Below are positions 19,611 to 29,460 of a stretch of 32,212 nucleotides of DNA, piece after piece; positions within the stretch are counted from its first letter, which is position 1; every line of letters starts with the position of its first letter. The stretch spans positions 1-32,212 of the forward strand of contig JAUCBJ010008613.1 of the NCBI GenBank assembly GCA_032718475.1, in the 5' to 3' direction. The stretch is from Nemertoderma westbladi (Eukaryota > Xenacoelomorpha > Nemertodermatida > Nemertodermatidae). Below the pieces are notes generated by a model, which saw only the letters and a list, made by a program, of their open reading frames with translations, ran no database searches and was not told where the DNA came from. A program made the translations under genes and the position numbers.

Positions 19611-20290
19611 TAGCTATTTTTACACTCGATATTTTTACTCTCGATATTTTTACTCTCGATATTTTTACTCTCGATATTTTTACTCTCGATATTTTTACTC
19701 TCAATATTTTTACTCGCAGTATTTTTACTCTCAATATTTTTACTCTCAATATTTTTACTCTCAATATTTTTACTCGCAGTATTTTTACTCTCAATATTTT
19801 TACTTGTGATATTTTTACTCGTGATATTTTTACTCGCGATATTTTTACTCCGATATTTTTACTCTCGATATTTTTACTCTCAATATTTTTACTCGCAGTA
19901 TTTTTACTCTCAATATTTTTACTTGTGATATTTTTACTCGTGATATTTTTACTCTCGATATTTTTACTCTTGATATTTTTACTCTCGATATTTTTACTCT
20001 CAATATTTTTACTCTCAATATTTTTACTCGCAGTATTTTTACTCTCAATATTTTTACTTGTGATATTTTTACTCGTGATATTTTTACTCGCGATATTTTT
20101 ACTCAGATATTTTTACTCTCGATATTTTTACTCTCAATATTTTTACTCTCAATATTTTTACTCGCAGTATTTTTACTCTCAATATTTTTACTCTCAATAT
20201 TTTTACTCTCAATATTTTTACTCGCAGTATTTTTACTCTCAATATTTTTACTTGCGATATTTTTACACGCGATATTTTTACTTTAGTCTG
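19611..20290. repeat. 15-bp minisatellite, about 45 units
   Basis: Tandem units of consensus ACTCTCGATATTTTT (15 bp) with variants CTCAATA, CTCGCAGTA, CTTGTGATA and CTCGCGATA that follow a partly repeating order, so groups of units have been duplicated. Because 15 is a multiple of three and the unit lacks stops in some frames, long repetitive open frames appear on both strands (YFYSQ-like and RVKIL-like). They are not genes. The array abuts and truncates the sulfotransferase pseudogene at 20290/20291. Confidence 0.96.
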
Positions 20291-21943
20291 TACACAGCGT
20301 CCTTGTACCGCAACACTGCGTTGTCAACAAACTCGCTAAAGTCAGTCTGGAGATCGGTGTCTACCATACCAATGATCGATCTCTCGAAACGGAACAACGA
20401 ATATATTGTATCTATTGGGTCCCGAGTAACGTAGATGTATCTACACCCTTTCGGCGCCCATTCGTAAGTGTCGTGGTTTTTGTAACAGCGAAACTTGCAC
20501 TGTTCGTCACTCAATCCAGAGTTTAAACCGAAGCCTCATGAAGCGTCATTCATTGGTGCCAAAACCCTTATCTCATAGGAATATCGCTATTCAACTGTAT
20601 TACTACGTCGTTTTTCCAGTTTCACGCCACTACTGTGGAAAAGAGGTTGGTTGTAACTTAAATACCTCTGAGATAATAGTTTTGGCATCAATGGCTTCTC
20701 ATAGTAACCGGGTTGGTAATTGGCGACCCATCTGGGCTCCACGTACGGAATAACCGCATCTATTTCAGAGAATTCCTCGTCTCCCCCCGTTCTCACTGAT
20801 GCACAATATGCTGCACCCAAGCATGTTCTACGCATGTGCTTAGATCATTATAATGATGATGGGTGGTGGTAACTCCACCTACTGGCTCCAGAAGTCGAGG
20901 AAATCCTGCCAAGTACCTAACTGATCTAGACTTTGCTGATGACTTAGGAGTACTCAGAATCTCTAGAGGAAGCCCAACGACTCCTCAGCTCATTAGAACA
21001 TGCTGCTTCTAGCGTTGGTCTTTTTATTAACTCCAAAAAGACCAAAATTTTAACAGTTAACTTTGAAAGTCCTCAGTGAGTTTCTGACCAGATGAGCATA
21101 AGCTCAAAGGATGGTATGCTTGAGCATGTGGACCACTTCTGTTACCTGGGATCATGGATCCGGAAGTCAGGTGAAGGTCGAATACGTAAGGGAAAGGCAT
21201 GGGCAGCCTTGAATAGGCTTTCCTGGATTTGGAAGTCACAGAGAATGATTCGGAAACTTAAGGTCCGATTATTTAGAGCAGCATTAGTTCCAGTACTCCT
21301 TTATCGGAGTCCATGCTGGGCTCTAACTGCCGAGGACACCAAATCTCTGGATGGCACATTCACAAGAATGCTACTCCGGGTTCATTGTGTCAAGTACAAT
21401 GCACACATCTCCAACCAGACACTATATAACATTGGAGGTGTCTCATTGGTTCCCCCAAGCTTGACACTAAAACAAAGTCGCCTCCGCTTTGTAGGACATT
21501 GCTTTCGCCGTGAGGACCAGCCAGTGCATAATCTTGTGCTTTGGCAGCCTCATGGAGTGAATAAGCATGGTGGACAGCCCATGTCTTTCTTGAGACGCAT
21601 CTTAAAGGACATTGGCCTTGAAGATGCGGCTGATCTAGCAAATGTGATGGGTGATAGGGAGTTGTGGCGGCGCAATATTGACGACAAGCCAGCACAGCAT
21701 TCTTAAAAATTCAGCTGCAATGCAGCATGCCGATCCTAGTAGTCTTGTTTTCCCTGGAGTTACGATGAACACATCGGATTCTGGGTCTCCATACTTGGTT
21801 TCGGAGTGGTTGTGTGGGTAGCCAGCATCTTCCAAAGCGCTACAAATGACCGTTCAAAGGGTTCTACGGGGTCTAGTGTATCTATTATTGGGTTCTCCAT
21901 CGCCAGTATTAAACAAATTATGGAACAATGTAAATCAGACAAA
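20291..21943 (-). pseudogene. Broken inverted copy of the sulfotransferase gene
   Basis: Read on the minus strand it matches the intact copy (27914-29056) closely. The start is near 21900 (MENPIIDTLDPVEPFERSFV), followed by a frameshift after PKPSMET near 21790. The sequence is then interrupted right after the VTPGKT part of the cofactor site by a retrotransposon (20836-21747). It resumes with RTGGDEEFSEIDAVIPYVEP near 20800, shares the same intron-like segment, continues through RDPIDTIYSLFRFE, and stops at YKDAVY where the 15-bp minisatellite begins. The C-terminal ~145 residues, including the second cofactor-binding region, are missing. It cannot encode an active enzyme. The insertion is absent from the other copy, so it came after the duplication. 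Confidence 0.93.
20836..21747 (+). mobile_element. 5'-truncated non-LTR retrotransposon (reverse transcriptase C-terminal part)
   Basis: Coding strand is plus. The reverse transcriptase catalytic box is visible as DFADD at 20929-20943. It continues, after a frameshift, as SLEEAQRLLSSLEHAASSVG and LFINSKKTK, then in the open frame 21092-21706 (DHFCYLGSWIRKSG, KLKVRLFRAALVPVLLYRSP, RLRFVGHCFRREDQP). The stop is only about 40 bases from the element's 3' end, CCTAGTAGT, with no poly(A). The 5' side is truncated at about 20836, next to a 14-bp palindrome (ATCATTATAATGAT). Frame breaks show it is dead. This reverse transcriptase type is common in marine invertebrate genomes; I do not assign the clade. 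It sits inside the sulfotransferase pseudogene. Confidence 0.9.
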
Positions 21944-22027
21944 TTAATACAAATATCTGAAAATCTGAGTCAGCAAAAGTTTGGTTAGGTGGGATTATAG
22001 TATCATAAATATACTTTTTTACGTTAT

Positions 22028-22493
22028 TTATTTCATTCTCCAACATAGCTCATTTGTAAAAATAATAATTATAATATTTATTAAAATGTATATTATTTCT
22101 TTAAGTTTATATTTCTTAAAGTTTATATTTATTCAAGTTTATATTTATTACTTTATTAACATATTGTTTCCATAGTTACTACGATTGCACAAACTGCGAT
22201 TGCAGTTACTGTGGCGTAGGTGCATCCCCAACGACAGGGTGGGTGGTGCCAATGTATTTGTACATATTTACGCAGGAATACGCTAAATGTAATGGACTTT
22301 GGATATTACATGACAATTAGATATGATATTTATAACAGATAGTATGCCAGCTAAAATTATAATCACAGGCCAATTACATTTAGTCAATAACCCAGGTTTT
22401 ATTTATTATTTTAAATCTAATTTAATTTGTCCATAGCAGGTTCAAACACGTTCGTGGGTCCTTCGCGCAGCACGAGGCTCAGTTGTGAGATAG
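22028..22493. other. AT-rich spacer
   Basis: Starts where homology between the two sulfotransferase arms ends (ACGTTAT at 22021-22027). It has a run of TTTATATTT-type repeats near 22100-22150. No gene. Confidence 0.45.
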
Positions 22494-22629
22494 AGATTAA
22501 TATTGAGCAATTATACTGTATCACAAACTCAGTACATGACCTACTATAGATACGACCCGCCAGATTAATATTGAGCAATTATACTGTATCACAAACTCAG
22601 TACATGACCTACTATAGATACGACCCGCC
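22494..22629. repeat. Perfect 68-bp tandem duplication
   Basis: The 68-bp unit beginning AGATTAATATTGAGCAATTA and ending ATACGACCCGCC occurs twice head to tail (22494-22561 and 22562-22629) with no difference that I can see, so it is recent. It lies at the outer edge of the left arm of the large inverted-repeat element. Confidence 0.95.
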
Positions 22630-23130
22630 AAGCTGCTTTTCAGATGAGACAAATAAAAATTTATTAGTTCAAGTAGTTTTCGAGATATCAGCACTTTTCG
22701 GAATTGATAAAATTACTCAAAATACATCACCCTTCAAGACTATGGTATAACCATTAAACCATATTATGCTTTTTTGGTTAGTCGAATTAATTATTAGTAA
22801 TCGAAAGCGAAATTAGAATAAAATCTCCATTGTTTATTTTATAATAGACACTAAAAGAGCACCAAAATTACAAGTAGCTCGAAATTTTCAAATAGCCAAA
22901 AGTGGTAATTTGGCCGTATAGTTTGGCCTCTGAGTTTTTAGAATGTGTTGATTTCACTGGCAAGGTTATAAAATTGTGGTATTTTCAAAAATGGCCAATG
23001 TTTCAGTTGAAAATTCTAAGTGCCAACCAGTGCACTTCTATTTCAGTACTGCAGTACTCTGGTACTGGTGCGGTAATGTAGTGAATTATTCAGTATGTGG
23101 TATTTGCATTGCACTACACTACTGCGTTAG

Positions 23131-23789
23131 TACGGAAGCCCAATACGGCCACCTTCGCGGACCTCTTGACAAACTTGTGAAACCATCAAAAGTGCGCCGT
23201 TGTCAAATATTCTGTCAACGGCGCGCGTTCTGCCAACGGCGCACGTCCTGCCAATGGCGCGCGTTTTGCCAACGGCGAGCCCGAGCCCTGTTGTCAGATT
23301 GTAAAATATTTTGTCAACGGCGCGCACTCTGACAACCAAGCGACCTGCTCAGCAGACATCGAAATGCCTATTCAACTACAACACGCAGTATTGGTACTGT
23401 CAACTGTAGTACTTGTCAGCTTGACAGTTGTAGGGGTATACTGTGGTAAACCAATCACCAATAACAAACTGTCAACCTGAGAAGCACTGAAGTAAACACA
23501 ATACAGCAGTACCTGTACTGCAGTACTGCAGTACAGCCTGTTGAATAGACGGGTCAGAGCCTGCGCCGTTGACAGTTCGCCCGCCGTTGACTAAAAAAAA
23601 TTGACAACGGCGTAGGGCATTGAAGAGCGCGCGCCATTGACAGAATATTTGACAATCTGACAACGGGACGGGGGTCGCTATTGACAGACATCGCGCCGTT
23701 GACAAAATATTTGACAACGACGCGCTTTTGCAGGTAACCCCTCCAGTTTGTCATGATGTCCGCGAAGGTGGCCGTAATGGGCTTCCGTA
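23131..23789. mobile_element. Foldback element with repeated GTCAACGGCGCG units
   Basis: Ends are inverted copies: 23131 onward (TACGGAAGCCCAATACGGCC, ACCTTCGCGGAC) and its reverse complement ending at 23789. Inside each arm are several irregular repeats of TGTCAACGGCGCGC or its reverse complement, with TGTCAAATATTCTGTCAA-type spacers. The centre (about 23340-23560) has further small palindromes such as GTACTGCAGTAC. Length about 660 bp. Repeat-bearing arms are typical of foldback transposons. GC-rich islands contrast with the AT-rich host element. The short open frames over it (for example 22976-23332) are artefacts of the repeats. Confidence 0.85.
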
Positions 23790-24632
23790 GGACATAGTAT
23801 CTGAATCTGTATGGAGGGGAGGCCGTAGCACTGTAGCAGTTATAGTTGGAAAGTGCTGTGTGTATAGATGACGCTCGCTCGGTCTACAGAGTGGCACTTA
23901 GTTCGACTAGTCAGGGCTTTTTTATGGCCTACCACTAACATTTGTACATTTCGACGGGCGATATATTCAGTAAACCCGGAGTGCCGGAGTCTGTTCCGAC
24001 TTCATTGTGCTATAAATGCCTCAAATTCCTCGGAGACCGCCAGTAAAAAGAATATACCGTCCATCGTCTATCGAAATTCATGAAGGAGAGTAACATTTGT
24101 TCTTTTATCTGATCTAGAGATGAAGCTACTGCTCGACTTGAGGTTGGAGGGTCCAGTTATTCTTTTAAGAATCATCATGCTAGGTTTATTCTTTTGCCTA
24201 AACCAGCGGGACTCCTATCTGAATCCACCAAAGACATATCGGCCCTTTCCGAGGATCTCAAGTAAGACAATATATGCGTGGCCACCTTAACAGTGTTCGC
24301 TTCTTACAGTCTTGGATTTAATAGACAAAGGTCATTGATACATAATAGATATCGGTATGCTGAGATAAATTTATAATATTACGACTTCAATATAATGAGG
24401 AACTGATATTATTTAGGGGAATTATTATTAACTATCCTGGAATGTAGTGTCGTTTCATGATTGGAGGAAGTGATACTTTATTTTACTCTACTCTACTATG
24501 TGTTTATGTGTTTGATGCGGAATTAAGAGATTCATAATTCAGTCAGGGATATTTATCCTGGGTTACCGGTACGTTTAACACTATCTGCTATCTGGCCCGG
24601 GCTATAAGGGTTATATTACTGCAGTAATTAAT

Positions 24633-24681
24633 TGGCCCGTGGGTGGGGGGTGGGGGGTAGGGGGGTAGGAGGAGGGGGTGT
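24633..24681 (+). repeat. G-rich tract with quadruplex potential
   Basis: At least four G runs of three to six bases separated by one to three bases (GTGGGTGGGGGGTGGGGGG and onward to GGAGGGGGTG). Fits a G-quadruplex pattern on the plus strand. Confidence 0.85.
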
Positions 24682-25825
24682 TACTTTTTTAGATCTTAGC
24701 TCAAAAATTACAATTTTGCTGGTATAAGGGATTTCGAGGTAGCAGATCGCGATGAAAGTAGTTATAAATATTTCTGGTATGTGCAAACTCAATTTTGGTG
24801 CAATTTTGGTGCTCCAAAACGAAAAGTACAAGTAGCAAATATTTGAAACTGTTAAATTTTCCCTTTGGTTTGGTAATTCTGAAACTATACTGGTTTTCAA
24901 GGTCGCTAATCACGATACAACTCGTTAAAAATTATTCGTGGTAACGCAACTATCGTTTTTCGTGTTTGACTGGTGGGACGAAAAATGCAAGTAGCATAAA
25001 ATTTCAAAGGGAAAAAATCAAATTTGGTTGGATGAATAATACGATATTTACGAGTGTCATATTCGTGACCAGCATCCCAAAAAACCCCAAATGTTATAAA
25101 ATCAGGTCGATTTGGTAATGATTTTTCATTATGAAATTTGTGCTACTTGTATTTTTCGTGCCGCACATTGACACGTATCCAAAAAAGCCGTAATCAACAA
25201 GGTGCGATATTTTCAAATGTCATATTCGTGATCAGCATTTCCACTACTTGTTTTTTCGCGTTCCAGGGGCACAAATAGCAGACTAATAACTAATATAAAT
25301 AACAACATGCTTATATGTTGTTATATTACACAACTCTTCGATATGTCCCAATGAAATCAGCACATTCTAAAACCTCAGTAGCAAAACTGCATGGCCAATT
25401 TACCACGTTTTAAAAAAGTGCTACTTGCACTTTTGGTGCTCTTTTAGTATATATTGATAAAAAAATGAAAATTTTGCTTCTAATCTTACTTTCGATTACT
25501 AATAATGAATTCAACAAACCAAAAAAGCATAGTATGGTTTCATGGTTATACCAAAGTCTTTGAAGTATTTTGTGTAATTTTATCAATTCCGAAAAGTGCT
25601 GATATAGTATGGAACTCCACATATCTCGAAAACTACTGGAGCTATTAACTTTTTATTTGTCTCATCTGAAAGAGGATATAATTTTAGTTAGGAGGACAAG
25701 TACTTTCGACGCGCTAGACCTATTGTTTCAGGGGTTCTATCTAAGAGAAATAACTGGCCCACTAAATTTAGGGGCTTTGCAGCAGCTTGGCGGGTCGTAT
25801 CTATCTATAGTAGGTCATGCTCAGT

Positions 25826-27788
25826 ATTTAAGAAATTTAACCAAACACCAGTAAATCAGAGTGTAAAGTCTTAGGAAAGAATTAAAAACACATTTATTAA
25901 AGCGAATCTCTTGAACTAATTAAATCTATAATGGAATTGGTATGGGGAATACAGCGGTATAATTTTTAAGTAAAATTATTTAAATCCTAAACTAGAAAAT
26001 AATTAATTTCCTTAAAAAAGCAGGTTGAAAATGCTGTTTTTACCGTAATCAACTAATAAGATCTAAATAATATACTATAAGTACAGCTACTTCTACGTTT
26101 CTGTCAATTCACCCCCTCGCGGCAGACAGAGAAAATGTATAAGTCTATATTTGTTTAGAATTTCTAATTCAGCAATGCTCGTAGGTCCCACTTACCAAAT
26201 TTCAAATTAATCTGATGGTTGGTTCTATAATTACAGCTACTTCTACGTTTCTGTCAATTCGCCATCTAGCGGCAGACAGATGAACTACATAAGTATGTTT
26301 CTCTATAGAATTTCTAAACTTTTGATAGACTACATTACTTGTGTTCCAAGTTTGGTTCCATTTCATCAAAGATTGACTGACTTATTGGCGTTCAAATATT
26401 TCCGACGACAACGACAACGACGACGGACGGCTCACTAATTGTAGTGATATGCTAAGGCTCACCTGGACTTCGTGGCTCGCCCCACAATATGGTTCCATAG
26501 TGAAAGTTTCAGGCAATAAATATTCAAGATTAAGTAGAAGTTGGCTTTCTAATCGATCGGCTGACACTTGACAGTTAAGAATAAGGTATGCTTCTACTTC
26601 GGCATACTTTGTGACTTGTGTAACAATATTTAATATTTCTCAGTAACCAATTTCCCTACTGTCTCAAAAGATTCTAGTTCTAGTGTGTGGGATTGTGCTC
26701 GTCTCGTGTTTAATGGAAAGGAAGCAATAACCTAAACGTATAACATTCGTTACATGATAGCATTATTTAATATCTATGCCTCCAGGATCTAATGAAGCAG
26801 AACTTAATTAATGATGTACTTTAGGACCATAACTGATCCAGAGGATTACACGTAAAGGGTAGACGGACAGTATCTTCCCGGACTTTATGTCTCCCACTTT
26901 GCTTTCCTTAAACATTGAACGGACTTCATGTTCCCATCAAAACGACGTTGTGTTCCCATTACTGTTTTAGGTAAATGCGCATTTCAATTTTGATCAGAAC
27001 AACTCCATAACACAAAACCGATTCCACTGCACTTCATGTAATGTAGTAAACAGCAGGTAATATAGGAATATTGCCCATTAAGTAAACTAATGAATTATTT
27101 TCTAAAATTAATCTAATGAATAAGATCAACCATGAATTAACATTAACCGCAATTCAGTGCGTTGTTGAGATTCATTTTTCCCATTAAACTTATTCTAGGC
27201 CAATGTTAACTTTGTTTTACGAATTTTTTTAAAAGTTTTTAAATATCTGATGTCAGCTAAACATATCAGATTTCTTGTATTTTTTTAGGAACATAACTGT
27301 CCGGGAACATACGTCCGGAAACATACTGTCCGGGAACATAACGTTCCGGAACATACGGTCCTGTTGTCCACATTAAGGCTGCAAAATGCCACATCAACTT
27401 AACCTAACTGCATAATAAAAAAAATAAATACTTAATAATGTAAATATTTCAATTGATAATATTTATTTATTACTTGGGAAAAAAAGTAGAACGAAATAGT
27501 AAAAAATTCATTGAATGAACTGAAGACTTTTACAATATTTCTCCCATTGCTAGTTAGTGCGATTCCCATTTAGTTGCAAAACTTTTTGAGAGTGCGGCAT
27601 GGATTTTTCTCAAATTACGTTCAAACCTTTTCTACTCGATCCTCTTTCAACACATAACTGCATAGTAAAAAACCACCAAAAATATTTTATTTTACCTTTT
27701 TCTCCGGAAAAAAATAAAATCAATGCAATCGTATGGGTTACACTTTTCCCTCGTTGAAAAAGTACTAACTTTTCTCCCAATAAACGGG
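25826..27788. other. 2-kb gene-free region with small repeats
   Basis: AT-rich. It contains two direct copies of a ~90-bp block (ACAGCTACTTCTACGTTTCT at 26083 and 26233, period 150) and a five-unit run of GAACATA(A)CTGTCCGG-like 14-16-mers at about 27291-27362. The frame at 26382-26567 has no recognisable product. No exon or RNA gene found. Confidence 0.5.
27291..27362. repeat. Short tandem repeat, five GAACATAACTGTCCGG-like units
   Basis: Five successive 14-16-bp units (GGAACATAACTGTCCG, GGAACATACGTCCG, GAAACATACTGTCCG, GGAACATAACGTTCCG, GAACATACGGTCCTG). Several units contain a CGTTCCG or CGTCCGG core. Purpose unknown. Confidence 0.85.
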
Positions 27789-27913
27789 ATAACGTAAAAA
27801 AGTAAGTATGATACTATAATCCCACCTAACCAAACTTTTGCTGACTCAGATTTTCAGATATTTGTATTAATTTGTCTCATTTACATTGTTCCATAATTTG
27901 TTTAATACTGGCG

Positions 27914-29056
27914 ATGGAGAACCCAATAATAGATCCACTAGACCCCGTAGAACCCTTTGAACGGTCATATGTAGCGCTTTGGAAGATGCTGGCTACCCAC
28001 ACAACCACTCCGAAACCAAGTATGGAGACCAGGGAATCCGATGTGTTCATCGTAACTCCAGGGAAAACAGGAACCACTTGGGTGCAGCAGATTGTGCATC
28101 AGTTGAGAACGGGGGGAGACGAGGAATTCTCTGAAATAGATGCGGTTATTCCGTACGTGGAGCCCAGATGGGTCGCCAATTACCAACCCGGTTACTATGA
28201 GAAGCCATTGATGCCAAAACTATTATCCCAGAGGTATTTAAATTACAAACAACCTTTTTTCCACAGTAGTGGCGTGAAACTGGAAAAACGACGTAGTAAT
28301 ACAGTTCAATAGCGATATTCCTATGTGATAAGGGTTTTGGCACCAATGAATGACGCTTCATGAGGCTTCGGTTTAAACTCTGGATTGAGCGACGAACAGT
28401 GCAAGTTTCGCTGTTACAAAAACCACGACACTTACGAATGGGCGCCGAAAGGGTGTAGATACATCTACGTTACTCGGGACCCAATAGATACAATATATTC
28501 GTTGTTCCGTTTCGAGAGATCGATCATTGGTATGGTAGACACCGATCTCCAGACTGACTTTAGCGAGTTTGTTGACAACGCAGTGTTGCGCTACAAGGAC
28601 GCTGTGTACTTTGATTACTGGGGCAATCTGGCGTCCTGGTATCCTCATCACTCGGACCCCAATGTACTTTGGCTTCACTACGAGGATCTTCACGAGAATC
28701 TGGAGCGGTGTATAACAAAAATCGCAAATTTTCTAGACATTTCGTTATCCCAAGAATTGATGGATTTGGTTCTAGAAAGATCTTCCTTCACTTATATGAG
28801 TTCCAATATCAGAAAGTTCGACGATCGGTCCTCTCAAATTCCCTTCCATATAAACATATTGGGACGGCAACTTGAAGATATAGACTCCTTCCTAACTCCC
28901 AAAGTTCGACTCGGTGGTGGGACAGTTGGACAAGGTAAACATAATATTTCAAAATCTACTTTCGATAAATTCGAGAGCGTTTGGGACAAGGTCATAAAAC
29001 CGGTATGCGGGTTTGATAACTACAAACAGATGAGAGTCTTTGTTGGCGATAAATAA
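27914..29056 (+). CDS. Cytosolic-type sulfotransferase, apparently two exons
   Basis: PAPS-dependent sulfotransferase family, which transfers sulfate to small hydroxyl or amine substrates. Exon 1 is 27914-28233 and exon 2 is 28390-29056, giving about 328 residues (family 285-350). The start is MENPIIDPLDP; an in-frame ATG 42 bases upstream (27872) is possible. The 5'-phosphosulfate loop is TPGKTGTTW (about 48-56; usual form YPKSGTTW). The 3'-phosphate region is VTRDPIDTIYSLF (about 134-146; usual RNPKDVAVSYY). The C-terminal region has RLGGGTVGQGKHNIS (usual RKGxxGDWKNHF), a loose match. Between the exons are in-frame TAG and TGA stops. A donor CAGAG|GTATTT and acceptor GGATTGAG|C remove 156 bases and restore the frame. 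The acceptor has a poor pyrimidine tract, so an unspliced, disabled gene is the alternative. Polyadenylation signal at 29107-29112. Opposite strand to the host gene. Confidence 0.82.
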
Positions 29057-29460
29057 CTGCCATTATTGATTTAGATAATGAACACTTCTTCATAGAGTAA
29101 TACTCAAATAAATTGTAATTAATTTACTAATTATTGACCGGTTATATAACGATAATAATTCATAAATTTATTATGTTCACTTGAAGAAGTAAATAAATAT
29201 GTTGCAAAAGTAAAAAAAATTGGTTTGTAGGGGCTACCCCCCCCCCCCCCCCCCCCCCAAAAAAAAATGTGTCAAATGGTGAAAAAATAAGCTGTGAATT
29301 TTTTTAAATTTAGTTGATGTCTACCCGGTGCTCAACGCCACCAAAGTTATCCCAATTACAATCGCTATCATAGTAACTGGCGATAGGGCGTTTTGCCACT
29401 AGAAACACTTCTGGTGGTCATATGAGGACGATTTATAGCTTGTTAGAAGCGCAATCATTG
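29057..29460. other. Sulfotransferase 3' region with a C22 A9 homopolymer
   Basis: AT-rich. At 29237-29258 there are 22 consecutive C residues followed by nine A residues, prone to sequencing error and to slippage. No gene. Confidence 0.6.

Larger units (their letters stand above)
22594..25825. mobile_element. 3.2-kb inverted-repeat element with arms of about 370-480 bp
   Basis: Left arm 22594-22967 and right arm 25343-25825 are inverted copies. Shared blocks, in order, are CATGACCTACTATAGATA, CGACCCGCCAAGCTGC, TTCAGATGAGACAAATAAAA, AGTAGTTTTCGAGATAT, CAGCACTTTTCGGAATTGAT, TAAAAGAGCACCAAAA and TTTTAGAATGTG.TGATTTCA. The right arm carries about 110 extra bases between CAAGCTGC and TTCAGATGAG. 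The interior has no transposase. It contains a foldback element and several CAAGTAGC-centred blocks (both listed separately). It lies in the spacer between the two sulfotransferase copies. Confidence 0.85.

Noticed and set aside
19561-20434. Open frames encoding YFYSQ, RVKIL or FLLSI repeats
   Set aside because: They come from the 15-bp tandem repeat, which has no stop in several frames on both strands. There is no codon bias and no conserved ends.
22976-23332. 118-residue frame as a gene
   Set aside because: It runs through the GTCAACGGCGCG repeats of the foldback element, and its C-terminal repeats (CQRRAF-like) simply mirror those units.
23868-24083. 71-residue plus-strand frame
   Set aside because: Inside a transposon interior, with no recognisable similarity or supporting signals.
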